Positions 1-9,802 of a DNA stretch of 64,000 nucleotides are shown here, piece by piece; the first letter of the stretch is position 1; each line of letters starts with the position of its first letter. Origin of the DNA: Phymatolithon calcareum (taxonomy: Eukaryota > Rhodophyta > Florideophyceae > Hapalidiales); NCBI GenBank assembly GCA_977006965.1, contig OZ345369.1, forward strand, positions 2,356,001-2,420,000, in the 5' to 3' direction. Under the pieces are notes generated by a model that did no database searches, was not told the DNA's origin, and saw nothing but the letters and a program-made list of their open reading frames with translations. A program made the position numbers and the translations under genes.

Positions 1-1861
1 GGGGCCGGCGCAGAAACGACTCGGGACGTCGCAAACTTCCATGTCCGTACCGTCGCTCGTCAAGAAACGGTATACTCCGCGTGGTAATAGAAGCGATAAG
101 ATTTTCCCCCTCGAGATCTCTTCTGTGAGACCAGAGGTAGGTTTTGGAGTTTTGCTGACTATGCCGCTTTTAGCGAAATGGAGCTTTTGGGTTCCGATTG
201 AGTCCTTTTGTCTCGCCAGAAGTGTTACCCCAAGCGTCACCAGATGCATTGGTAACAATAAAAATTTCCTCTTCTTCTTCTTAGACAATGGAGCAGTCGT
301 ACACGGGAAGCTGCTCTGGTGTCTGCGAACTCTGGCGTTGAGGGCTTATAAAATAAAAACTTACAATTTCCCCCAATGTCAGAGAGACCTATGAACTGTG
401 CAAAATTCTCAGTTCGCACATCGTATACATGTCTTAGCACCGAACAGTGCCTACCCAGGTTAAAGGGAGCACTGTGTCAATGTTCTGAAACATATCACCG
501 GAAAATCTGCGCATGGGATTCTGGGACTATTTTGCTTTTTAGAGCAAATCACTGGTAGCTTTATCGAGGGTCTCCTGCGTGCGCAAACCGCACCGCTCTA
601 CAATAGCTGCACAAAAAGGCGACGATGCGATTCGAGCGCATGTCTACAACATTTGTTTCGTCCCGCAGCAAATTCAAAACGTAACAATTTTGAACGTAGT
701 GATCCGGAGATACACCCCGATGAACGTAGAGATCATTCGAGGGCCTTCTTAAATCCTCTTTTCCGACGAAGTTTTAAGTTCAATAAGAGGGTCCAGGACA
801 GTCTTAGCTTCAACAGCAATTAATATAAGACTTTTAAACATCGGAGTGGTACATCCATGATTAATAAATACCAGTTAGATTTTTGACAGAAACATCGGCA
901 ACATCCTTTGCAATAATTTAAGAATCCGTGCGCAATACGATACAGAGGTGTAGAATGCAAACAAAATTGGAAGTTTTGAAGCGGATTGCTTGCTTTGCAA
1001 CAAGTTCATGAACCTCCGCGATGCTAAAGAGCATAACCCCAAAAGCACGATATACCGCAGCTCCATAAAAAGAGTATGCATGTGCAATACGCAAGCAGGG
1101 CTATGATTGATTACTTCAGCCGCCACTGACCTCCGCTTCAGAGAGGGCAAGTACAGTAACCAAACCGGATGGTCAACCATGCACCTCAACTGCATGGGCT
1201 TCTCGCCTTTCTCGCGTCAAAGACCCTACCAATCGCTGCCTTGCGTGGATCAAGCGTTTGGAAACAAGACACACGTGTACATCTGTAGGTCTCGCTTCGG
1301 TCCATGGTTCTCGTGCTCACATTTTCCAGCCAATTAGCATCTGCCATTTCGTTCGCGAACTGCAGCTCCTGACTTGGTGTCCCATGCATGCATGAATTTC
1401 CTCTGAATGTCGAGTCGACAGCAGTATGAGAATTACAGTAGGATCGAAAAATTCTCTGAAGTATGCTGACCACAAAAATAGGCTGACGAGGCTTTGCTGG
1501 TGGTCAGGAGCAACAATTGGTGTCGCAAAAGAGTATAATTTCTGAAATATTTTCGGACATAATTCACGACGTGTCGCATAGAAGGTACTCTCGCACTACG
1601 CGAAAGTCTGTTTGGATATTGTTGGAATGTCGTGTCCGGACACCAACGGAACGACCGTCCCGCGCGTACAGCCAGTGCCCTGCACCGCAAACAAGCCGCC
1701 TTTCGGTGGGCGACGTACGTTCGCGTCTCAATTCGAGAGCGTCCACGAGAGACAGCACGAGAGACAGCTCCCACTGGCGTCAAACTTTTATCACCACATT
1801 AGGTGGTGCCATAACGGCCTAACTGGCTAAAACCGCAACTTAAGTAACTCAAACGTCCCGA
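1..1861. other. No supported gene; one short repeat inside
   Basis: Short ORFs occur on both strands, but none shows a recognisable motif or keeps a consistent frame, and the longest ones overlap each other. The only interpretable item is a short interspersed repeat at about 120-290, annotated separately. The stretch may contain decayed retroelement sequence, but I could not assign it. Confidence 0.5.
120..290 (+). repeat. SINE-like repeat R1, copy 1
   Basis: About 160 bp that recurs in reverse orientation at 16594-16755, with the 3' part again at about 33640-33690. All copies end in a pyrimidine-rich CTTCTT tract. The copy at 16.6 kb is absent from the paralogous site near 48.65 kb and is flanked by similar 13-base sequences (TCAGTTGTAGTAC and TCAGTTGTAATTC), so the unit is mobile. 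A GGTTCCGATTGAGTCC stretch loosely resembles a polymerase III B box. That resemblance is weak, so the SINE label is an inference. Confidence 0.5.
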
Positions 1862-2416
1862 TTGGTATCACCCGATTCGGGCACTGAGACGCGCGCGAAA
1901 AAAGGAGTCACTCGCTTCTTCCCTGACATTGTTAACACTCAGGCCCCGCCCGTGCGGAAAGTATTCAAACTGGATCAAGTACGACCGCTTTCAGTTTCTC
2001 CACCTATGCGCGCTTCTTCCCGCAGGAGGTCTCGATCCCCACGCGAAACGAACGAAGGTCGTTGTATCACAGATACGCTTGCCGACGACTCCCCAGGCGC
2101 TCGTAACCACCCTTCGATGCAACCGGAAGCAGACGTATCACCGCGTACATCGAACCCGGGACCCATGGCGCTGGAGCTGCCTGCGCTTCGTCGTGTACGT
2201 GAGCTCAGTTTCCCAACCGAGCGTGCAGACGCGGTTCGTCCCCTTATTCGTCGACCGCTGCGTCAGCCGCGCACGTTCATCATCGTTAGTCGCAAATCGG
2301 TGGATGTGTGCGAAGTTCCGCATGCCTTTGTCGGTCGCGGCACCCTGTCGATGCTCGTGTCCGATTTGAGTTCACCATGTTCAAGTGTAGACTTGGAGGA
2401 TAACGCTATGCTCTGA
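1862..2416 (+). CDS. Hypothetical Ser/Pro/Arg-rich protein, weak
   Basis: An open frame of 184 residues starting at an ATG. I do not recognise it. The product is rich in Ser, Pro and Arg, with an SRRRSRSPR segment near residue 60, and it ends in a short acidic tail. Codon choice looks balanced rather than random. A second long frame (1929-2369) overlaps it and gives a Cys-rich translation that looks less like a real protein. It lies about 800 bases upstream of the formin on the same strand. It may be an exon of a longer gene or a chance ORF. Confidence 0.35.
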   Translation: MVSPDSGTETRAKKGVTRFFPDIVNTQAPPVRKVFKLDQVRPLSVSPPMRASSRRRSRSPRETNEGRCITDTLADDSPGARNHPSMQPEADVSPRTSNPGPMALELPALRRVRELSFPTERADAVRPLIRRPLRQPRTFIIVSRKSVDVCEVPHAFVGRGTLSMLVSDLSSPCSSVDLEDNAML

Positions 2417-3223
2417 AGAAGTAGTACTTTCTTATTGCCGTCCCGGTCGAATGGTGGACTTCGGCGATTACATGCCAATTGCCTTCTGCTTGGAATGATG
2501 CCGGATGGAGCATGGTTGTTACACGTAGTGTTGCTCATCCCTAAACTGTTTACTCGATTCTTCTTTACCTAATTTCGAAAACTATTTTCGGGCAATAGCG
2601 TTGTTTTAGATGGGGGCTGCGGTACAGGGTGACACATGTGTTTTGTTGAGGCCGTTATCATTGCCATCATGACAAAGTCGGCTACATCTGCCCCTTTCAT
2701 CACTTCGCAATGCAACTGCTTTCGGGTACAGTACGACATGAAATTCCAGCCAGAACGGCTGTTGCCGACGTGGGCCAGTCAACCAGTTTTTGCTCTATGA
2801 CACGTGGCTTAGTCAGGCAAAGGGTAGGGGGCATTCCCTGACCGTTTCCCATGGAGTTCATCAGGGACAGAACCGAAATGCTATCTGAAAGGTTTAATAA
2901 TATTCGGCTTTCTCGGATCATGCATTTTGCAAATGCTGCATTGTGAGCATTTTGGAGAATATTTATGATATGATGGCTGGAAAGCTGTTGAATATATGCA
3001 CATCTTTGGAAAGTTAGGAATTCCGAAGCTTTTTTGGCAAAGCGACGTCATAAGTTTGCAACAGGTTTCATTGCTGTAAGGCATACGGTAGTTCCGTTTC
3101 CCACCCTCGGCCAACCTTTGCAAATTGCTAACCTAAACGCAACACCTCTGGTTCTCAGTTGTGCATCTCACCTTTTGTCGTCACTCTGTGGGGTATGCTC
3201 TGACGTGAGCGCCCCGCGTCGCC
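2417..3223. other. Intergenic region upstream of the formin
   Basis: No supported gene. It should contain the formin promoter and 5' leader, but no clear TATA box or other element could be assigned. The formin start codon at its edge sits in a favourable context (GTCGCCATGCG). Confidence 0.5.
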
Positions 3224-6200
3224 ATGCGCGGCCTATTCTCCACCTTTGCCAAGAAAAAGTCGCGCAAAGTCATCGAATTCTCTGAGTGCGTTTTCGCTGC
3301 ACTCTACGATGATGCCACTTTCGCGGACGACATGGGCTCGGCCTTGCAGAAGGCATACGAAAAGTACGGCGAAACTCGAAACGCGCTCATTCTTGACGTA
3401 TCCCCACACGGCGAGGCGCATGCGGAGAAATGGACGAACGATATTCTTCCGCAGGTACTGAACACGCATCCCATCTTCCTCGGTCCGTACCATATCGTCC
3501 CGTCTCTCTCCTCGCTCTTTGAGGTTTGCGCAGACATTTTTGAGTGGCTCCGTTCTGGCTATGACGAGGGGATCCAGAAAATTGCAATTATCGTAGCAGA
3601 CAACAAACCAACACCGCATTTCCGACCCTTGACTGCCGTCGCTCTCACCGCTGCCGCGTATCTCACGTATATGGCCAAGTTCGAAAACGGCATGGAGGCT
3701 CTCGACGATTTCAGGAAGCTTGCGCGCGGAGGTCACATGGTCCCAGAGAATCGATTGACGGCCGACACTTATCTCCCGAATTTGTACCAGTATCTGCGCT
3801 TTTTCACAATTCTGCGCATCAATAAGTGCTTTCCAATATCTCGACCTCTGATTATCGTCAAAATCCTTGCACAGGGCGTGGTTACACTCAACGATATCCC
3901 GTGGAAACCTGTGGTGAAGGTCTATCATGCCGCGTACGCAGATCATCCAGTGCATTGCACTACCATTTCGATTAAGGACAGCGCTGTTGCAGCTATGCTC
4001 GACGCAGGCTGTGCCAGTTTTGATGCGGACGAGCTCATTGCCGGTGATATCGTTCTCAGCTTTGAGAACGAATTGTTTGGCACGGACGAGACAGAACCGC
4101 TTTTCTCGGTTGCTCGCCATGCGCGCTTCATGAATTCGCCGTGTCGTGTCGGCCTGCAGGACATTGAAATCGCACCTGGGCTCACCAAGGAGCTCAAGTT
4201 CGACCAAAGTTTCGCCGTCGATATATTCTTGGATGATGCTCCACTGCCGGACGGTATTGCGGAGGGTGACTTTAGCGATCGCGCGCTGCTGGAGTATGTT
4301 CGTCTGCTCGGTCCCGACCGAGGCAGTCTGATAGGTCGAGTTGCAGCCGATTCTGAACTCGTGGAAGACCTTTGTTACAACGCGCCAAATGGATCTCCCC
4401 CGATTTATTATGCGATGCACTCCCAGCAAGTGAAGGGTCCCTCTGCCGACTTTTTGGGAGAAATGCGCAAGAGGCAAGAAGATCGTGAGCGCCAGGGAAT
4501 CATTCAGGGCGATGGAACCACACGCACTGCCGCTGTATTGCAGCAGGTTCTCGGACTCAACGTGGATCGCGATACTGTGGATGAATTTTTGGAGGTCTTC
4601 AAGGACTACGCGGTGGCTGATGAAGCTGCAGCCAACATGGATCCTAGCGTGATTAAGAGCAATCGCAAAAAACGCGCTGAGTCTCTAATCGGCAAGTCGT
4701 TTATTCGCAAAACTGGGTCTCACACAGCCACGGACTTCTCGTCTGAGGATGACACTTTTGGTGACATTGCTCAATTTGTGGATGAGGTCGAAATCACAGA
4801 CCTTGATGCCTTGAAAGAAACACTCAGGGATAGTAGGCGTGAAGTTGATTCTTCCCAGGAGAACTCTGACGCATCCGACGATGACCATGATGAGGTGTCT
4901 AGCTTTGACAGTAGGACTACCCGAGAAGAGGATACCGAAGACGAGAGCGAAAATTTGAGTAAGAAATCTACCAGGGACACTAGCGCGGAACGCGATGAAG
5001 CGACTATACTGCAGGATGCAGTTCGAGTTCTGCTGCAGGGCGTCAAGACGACTGGTCGAAACGACCGCTTCCGTCCTGACGACATGCTTAAGAAGACGAA
5101 CAGCGACATGGATGATGACTCGATGATTATAGGCCAGATTACCGAAGCTTTGCAAGCACTCGTTATGGGCGCGAAGGAAGAAAGAAAATTCTGGTCCAAG
5201 GACGAACTCATTAATAAGGTTAACGCCATTCGCCAAGGTCCCCCAACGCCAACGGCAAGGACTTCTGGAGGACCGCCTCCACCTCCACCTCCTGTGGGCG
5301 GGCTGCGTGCTCCTACTGCAGCTCCGGGGTCAAGCGATTCTGCGCCGCCACCACCACCTCCACCACCACCACCGCGACCTGCTGGAATACTGTCACCACT
5401 ACCTGGCGCCGCGACACCGCCTCCACCTCCGGGAGCTGGAGGGAAGCCAGGTGGTCCGCCACCGCCTCCCCCACCTCCTGGTGGTGTTCGTGCGCCTGGT
5501 GCTCCCCCTGCACCAGGAGGTCCACCACCGCCACCTCCTCCGCCTCCTGGCGGATTGCGCCCTCCGAATGCCCCGCCTGGTGCAGCTCCAAAACCGCCTG
5601 CAAGCGGCCCACCCCCACCGCCGCCTCCACCAGGTGGATTGCGTCCTCCGAGCGCCCCTCCTGGTGCAGCACCAAAACCCCCTGCTGGCGGCCCAGGTGG
5701 TCCACCCCCGCCACCACCACCTCCGGGTGGTTTGCGACCTCCGAGTTCCGGGCCTGGAGCCCCGCCGCCCCCTATGGGCGGGTTGCGTCCGTCAAGTGGT
5801 CCTCCAGGTGCACCACCAGCGGCACCACCAACGCCTATTGCGAAACCAAAGCGAAGCACGACAAAGCCTCTGCATTGGAATACGATTTCCAACAAGCGAT
5901 TTGGAACTTCTGTGTTCGCGAATGAAGAGTTCCAGGCTATAGCTAAACTCGACGATGATGTGATGGAAGAACTGAAGGATAAGTTTAGTAATGCCCCGCT
6001 CCCGAAGAAATTTGTAGACGAAGAAGCAGGCAAGGGCGCGACGGATGCAAAGGGACCGAAAAATGCTGGTATTCTTGAAGCGAGACGAGTTACAAATCTG
6101 GAAATTATGCTGAAGAAGTTTGACGCGACGCCAAAGGAAATCGCAGAGGCTGTCCGGACGCTCGATCCGCTGGGCGAGACGCTCTCACTGGACAACGTTA

Positions 6201-7399
6201 ACGCTCTTATCACAAATTACTTGAAGCCTGAGGAGCTGGAATTGGCGATGAACTTTCAAGGTGATGCAGAGGAAGTGGAGAAGTTGAATAGAGCTGAGGG
6301 TCTGGCGTACTATATGGCGCGAGTACCCCGTTGGCAGGCAAAGGTCAAAACGATGTTCACAATGCACAATTCAAAAAATCTTGTCAAGGAAATCACAACT
6401 TCAATCGACACCGTGATTAACGCGACCACGGAGGTATCCACGTCACAGAAGTTGAAGCGCGTACTGGCGTCCGTTCTTGCAATCGGTAATTATATGAATG
6501 CAGGAACTGCCAAAGGTGCAGCGAAGGGATTCCGCCTCGATTCATTGCAAAAGCTTTCAGAAACCAAGATGCGTGAGGGTGGACAAACTCTTCTGCATTA
6601 CATGGTATCCGTCCTTGCCAAGAAGAACCCTGAGTGCCTGACCTTTGCCGATGATATGCGTAGCGTTGTTGCTGCTAAGCGTATGGCGAAGGAGGATATC
6701 GCCAAGGAGGTACTAACTTTCCAGGGCTGCGTGACGGTCATGGGTCGTGAAGTGACAGTGATGACACAGGAAGCTCCAGCAAGCAATGGACGCGCATCGT
6801 TCGAGAAGCCGCTTCCTCCTCCCGTGTTGAAAAAGGAGGGCAATAGTACTTCGACAGCACCGTCAGGACGCGGCACATCAAAGGTAAGCTTTGCGAAGCC
6901 GGACGATGAGAGCACGCCCGATGCCGAAAGCGACGACAGAGTCAACGATGGGGCTGATGCGAAGGAAGGCGATAAGCCAAAGCGCAGCGCGTTGGACGTT
7001 GCAATTGAAATGCATCGAGAGGCGGAAAGTAACCTGGCCATGATCACTGCGAAGCATCAAGAAATGCTCCAGCGTTTTACTGAATTGGCGGCATATCTTG
7101 GAGAGGACACGCGGCATGCAAAAATTGAAGAGCTATTTGCCACGCTAGCAAATTTCATGGGAATGTTTAACAACTGCGTGAAGGAAAACAAGGAGCGAGA
7201 AGAGAAAGAGGCTCTAAAAGCCCGAATGGAGAAGCGACAGGCTGAGGAGGAGCAAAAGGCTAAAGCACGAGCAGCAGCCAAGGCAAAAGCAGCGCAAAAT
7301 GTCCCGGCGTTGCCGTCGGCTCCCGACTCCCCGTGTGCTGACAAGGGCGGCGATGGGGTCAGCCCTGTGTCCGTGGCTGATGGCGGAGCCAAGAGCTGA
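3224..7399 (+). CDS. Formin with PTEN-like and C2 domains, FH1 and FH2
   Basis: Actin-nucleating formin of 1391 residues in a single exon. Domain order: a PTEN-like fold (about 5-200); a C2-like domain (about 205-340) with the PTEN_C2 pattern of PLIIVKI, a GDIVLSFEN strand and LFSVARHARF; an acidic Ser-rich linker (about 480-620); an FH1 poly-proline region (about 678-872) built of repeated GGLRPP units; and FH2 (about 875-1270), starting KPLHWNTI and including the signature GNYMNAGTAKGAAKGF. A charged coiled tail follows. The PTEN-like part has no Cys-x5-Arg loop where the active site should be (segment near IIVADNKPTPHFRP), so it is predicted to be a non-catalytic membrane-binding module. 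This is the architecture of land-plant class II formins. FH1 would feed profilin-actin to the FH2 dimer at filament barbed ends. Confidence 0.93.
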   Translation: MRGLFSTFAKKKSRKVIEFSECVFAALYDDATFADDMGSALQKAYEKYGETRNALILDVSPHGEAHAEKWTNDILPQVLNTHPIFLGPYHIVPSLSSLFEVCADIFEWLRSGYDEGIQKIAIIVADNKPTPHFRPLTAVALTAAAYLTYMAKFENGMEALDDFRKLARGGHMVPENRLTADTYLPNLYQYLRFFTILRINKCFPISRPLIIVKILAQGVVTLNDIPWKPVVKVYHAAYADHPVHCTTISIKDSAVAAMLDAGCASFDADELIAGDIVLSFENELFGTDETEPLFSVARHARFMNSPCRVGLQDIEIAPGLTKELKFDQSFAVDIFLDDAPLPDGIAEGDFSDRALLEYVRLLGPDRGSLIGRVAADSELVEDLCYNAPNGSPPIYYAMHSQQVKGPSADFLGEMRKRQEDRERQGIIQGDGTTRTAAVLQQVLGLNVDRDTVDEFLEVFKDYAVADEAAANMDPSVIKSNRKKRAESLIGKSFIRKTGSHTATDFSSEDDTFGDIAQFVDEVEITDLDALKETLRDSRREVDSSQENSDASDDDHDEVSSFDSRTTREEDTEDESENLSKKSTRDTSAERDEATILQDAVRVLLQGVKTTGRNDRFRPDDMLKKTNSDMDDDSMIIGQITEALQALVMGAKEERKFWSKDELINKVNAIRQGPPTPTARTSGGPPPPPPPVGGLRAPTAAPGSSDSAPPPPPPPPPPRPAGILSPLPGAATPPPPPGAGGKPGGPPPPPPPPGGVRAPGAPPAPGGPPPPPPPPPGGLRPPNAPPGAAPKPPASGPPPPPPPPGGLRPPSAPPGAAPKPPAGGPGGPPPPPPPPGGLRPPSSGPGAPPPPMGGLRPSSGPPGAPPAAPPTPIAKPKRSTTKPLHWNTISNKRFGTSVFANEEFQAIAKLDDDVMEELKDKFSNAPLPKKFVDEEAGKGATDAKGPKNAGILEARRVTNLEIMLKKFDATPKEIAEAVRTLDPLGETLSLDNVNALITNYLKPEELELAMNFQGDAEEVEKLNRAEGLAYYMARVPRWQAKVKTMFTMHNSKNLVKEITTSIDTVINATTEVSTSQKLKRVLASVLAIGNYMNAGTAKGAAKGFRLDSLQKLSETKMREGGQTLLHYMVSVLAKKNPECLTFADDMRSVVAAKRMAKEDIAKEVLTFQGCVTVMGREVTVMTQEAPASNGRASFEKPLPPPVLKKEGNSTSTAPSGRGTSKVSFAKPDDESTPDAESDDRVNDGADAKEGDKPKRSALDVAIEMHREAESNLAMITAKHQEMLQRFTELAAYLGEDTRHAKIEELFATLANFMGMFNNCVKENKEREEKEALKARMEKRQAEEEQKAKARAAAKAKAAQNVPALPSAPDSPCADKGGDGVSPVSVADGGAKS

Positions 7400-7846
7400 G
7401 TATGAACGTTGAGTGTGTTTAAAAGTATATAGCACCGCTCTGAGCCGTATTGTCTATTCTTGTCTTACTGATTTTGTACAGCAGCCGTCACACAGATTCT
7501 TTTTCTTTGCCGCAAGCCTTTCTCAAGTCTTCTCAGACGTTTTCCAATTTTTGCCGTATCAACGCCCTGCCGTCTTTTAGATATTTGGCTGTTTTCGCAC
7601 AATGGGGCCTCAACCTACTGTACTTGTAGTATGTTTACTCTAGTAGTACCTGCGCCGGTAATCGCTTTTCGTCTGTTCGGCCTTTTAATTCCTTAACAGA
7701 GACCGCTAACCTTAAAAGGCATATATCGCACAAGCGTCATGTAAAAACCGCATTCGTCGCATTCATCTGCTCTGATTCCGCTAGAAACTCTACGCTTATA
7801 TCCATTTTCGAGGCCTCAACGAGAGAGAATGCCTTGAGGTTCAGAA
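7400..7846. other. Convergent 3' intergenic region
   Basis: Sequence between the 3' ends of the formin (+) and the TEN1-like gene (-). No ORF is supported. It presumably carries the two 3' UTRs and polyadenylation sites, but no canonical AATAAA signal was identified with confidence. Confidence 0.5.
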
Positions 7847-8433
7847 CTATGTTCGCCCTCCATTCTCTCCGAAAAGTTCGCGCTCAAGGTCGCGTCGGAT
7901 CGCGAGGCACCTGTCATACAAGTCCGTGTCAACGCCGGTCATGGCAACGACGAGTCTTGCTCGAAGCCGTAACTTTGTGAACAAAAGAAGGCGTTAGCAA
8001 TGTTTACGTCCGAGTTAAAGAGTCCATCTCCGAACACATGCCTCACTCACCTCACCACGTTCGTTCGCCAACTCACCAAGAAACTGCTGGAACCCGCCTG
8101 GTGTGAGCAGCGGGTTTGTCATGTCCAACAGCCCTGTGTCGACAACTAACCGCGCTCCGTGATACTCGAGCACCAAAGCGCGAGACGTCGGTCGCAATTC
8201 CACAATACTGGGCACGGCGGACAAACCAAATATATACATCCATTCCGGTCCCACGGTCAGAGACTGGGTACGGCGTGAGTCTCCGTCTGGTGGTCAATAC
8301 GGAACCTCACAACTCACCGGCCTAACACGCGAACAGAGCGCCCTGCCAGTACAGACGGCGACACGGACTTCAATTCATCTAGCTGTGTTAGCGCACCGCT
8401 GGGAACCACAGTCCCGTCGAGATGGCTTCCCAT
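7847..8433 (-). CDS. TEN1: TEN1-like CST complex subunit, three exons
   Basis: OB-fold protein expected to pair with STN1 in the CST complex, which protects telomeres and helps fill in the C-strand. Inferred exons on the minus strand: 8433-8318, 8207-8051 and 7972-7847. The introns (8317-8208 and 8050-7973) begin GTGAGT and end AG, and the frame is kept (phase 2, then phase 0). The spliced product is 132 residues, close to the ~120-125 usual for TEN1. Matching features, in order, are SGALTQLDEL near the N terminus, SVRVLGR for the first OB strand, ARLVVDTGLL, FQQFLGEL and a C-terminal RARLVVAMTGVDTDLY, which parallels the plant TEN1 ending ARVGRNVDGID. An upstream in-frame ATG at 8502 would add 23 residues, but the plant proteins start close to the SGAL segment, so 8433 is preferred. 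No single unspliced frame shows the match. Confidence 0.8.
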
Positions 8434-8732
8434 TGTGATGCCGTATTCTATGGTTTGCGAGTGAGTTGGGTTGATGCTGTTTAAGAGATCAAATGCAGGC
8501 ATGGTATCATATCCATATCGTTGTTTCTCTGATTGTTCAATTCATATTGCTGGCGGGAATGGTTTTCTACGAAGATTTGATAAAACACCGCAGTTCGGTG
8601 CAGATCCGACAGGAATAACAGCGCGCGAGAGTTCTTATGTAGGTACTCTTTTACAAATTAATTAAAGACAGGTTCCCCTTCAACTGCTACACGGACACCA
8701 TGCTCCCCAGATTGCAGCTTCATTCGATTTCG

Positions 8733-9455
8733 CTACGGAGCCCGAGCGCCGCTGTACGGGGAGTTCGGCATCGGCGTGATTCGGTCACCGCGTTCAGGGT
8801 CGTCCGCTGTCGCAGCGGGACCAGGGAGACGGTACGAGCTGTCTCGTGAGAACCCTCCGCCACTCGACAGAGACCGGGCTGGTGACGAGCCAGGGGTACC
8901 TCCAGCGGGCGTGGTGGAGCGGGAGAGTTGCTCTACCTTACGCTCCAATTCATGCTTTTCAACACGCAGTGACTCCAGCTCCTTGTTCAATCTGTTGACG
9001 ATAAACTCGTTCTCTGCTTCAGCTGCAGCGATAATCTCATGCTTCTGGCGCCGCAACTCGTCTAGTCGAGCCGTCAGCGAATTGGTCACCCACTCGGAGT
9101 CAGATTCCGAGGCCCGCGCGATCTGCTCCTTCTCCAATTTGAGCGCGGAGAGCCGCTTCATGAGCCTATTCGAAATCGCTTCCTCTTCTTCCTCCACGCG
9201 AACTTGAGTGCGCGTGCTTTCACGTTTCATGGCGAGAACGGTCGCCTCAGCCGACTGCCGACGCTGTCGCTCACGCGCCAATGAGACGCGCAAAGATGAA
9301 ATCTCAGCGCGTAGAGCGGCTGTGTCGCTGCCCGCCTCATCCGCGGAGAACTCCGTATCCCCGACTCCGCGTCCAATCGACCCAGTGTCTGAGCTTCGCG
9401 CAGAATGAAAGGCCCCAATATCCGAGCTGGTTCGCCCTGAACTACCGGGATTCAT
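8733..9455 (-). CDS. CCDC6-like coiled-coil protein
   Basis: A 240-residue protein when started at the Met of MNPGSSGR (9455); the frame stays open to an ATG at 9689. Residues about 45-185 are one long coiled coil with a recurring unit of acidic residue, hydrophobic, N-x-L-x-x-[KR]-L: EEAISNRLMKRL, DSEWVTNSLTARL, ENEFIVNRLNKEL. This is the repeat pattern of the CCDC6/DUF2046 family. The tail is Ser/Gly/Pro-rich and probably disordered. Human CCDC6 is a phosphoprotein linked to checkpoint control, but no function can be transferred here beyond a coiled-coil scaffold. It is the next gene after TEN1 and on the same strand, with about 300 bases between them. Confidence 0.7.
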   Translation of the reverse strand: MNPGSSGRTSSDIGAFHSARSSDTGSIGRGVGDTEFSADEAGSDTAALRAEISSLRVSLARERQRRQSAEATVLAMKRESTRTQVRVEEEEEAISNRLMKRLSALKLEKEQIARASESDSEWVTNSLTARLDELRRQKHEIIAAAEAENEFIVNRLNKELESLRVEKHELERKVEQLSRSTTPAGGTPGSSPARSLSSGGGFSRDSSYRLPGPAATADDPERGDRITPMPNSPYSGARAP

Positions 9456-9742
9456 CTCAATGCCTTGTTCTTGATGCCTGAAGCGCCCAGGCGCGCTCCG
9501 AAGCCTTGTGTCCCTCGATTCGCAAGGATTCGCAGAGTCTCCTTTTCGCGGTGTGCGCGCCACCTTGCAATGCGTTTGAGCTACACGTGGTGCAGTTAAA
9601 GTTTTAGATGCAGCCCCGATGCAGCACTGGGCTGTACAACCCTCTGCAATCATATCGATATTGTTTTCTGAGATTGTTGATATTTCCAAGAAATATTTTA
9701 AAAGAGTTTCACTTTCTTGTGCGACAAAACTTTTGTAGAATA

Positions 9743-9802
9743 TGAAATTTGGAGATTGATTGGGATCATAATGATATCATCCTAATCAATCTTCAAATTT
9801 CA
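9743..9802. repeat. 60 bp imperfect palindrome
   Basis: TGAAATTTGGAGATTGATT at the left pairs with AATCAATCTTCAAATTTCA at the right, with few mismatches. It lies just upstream of the coiled-coil gene. It could be a fold-back MITE, an RNA hairpin or a chance palindrome in AT-rich DNA. No target duplication was seen. Confidence 0.6.

Noticed and set aside
875-1473. Minus-strand frames as a gypsy integrase remnant
   Set aside because: A retroelement origin was considered but no HHCC or DDE spacing could be found.
3233-4477. 414-codon minus-strand frame inside the formin
   Set aside because: Long but without motifs. It opposes the well-supported PTEN-like/C2 region and is explained by the codon composition of that strand.
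5255-5840. Tandem repeat or satellite array
   Set aside because: The repeats are the FH1 poly-proline units of the formin, in frame throughout.
4771-6213. 480-codon Gly-rich minus-strand frame
   Set aside because: It is the antisense of the formin FH1 poly-proline region; the formin frame has clear domains and this one has none.
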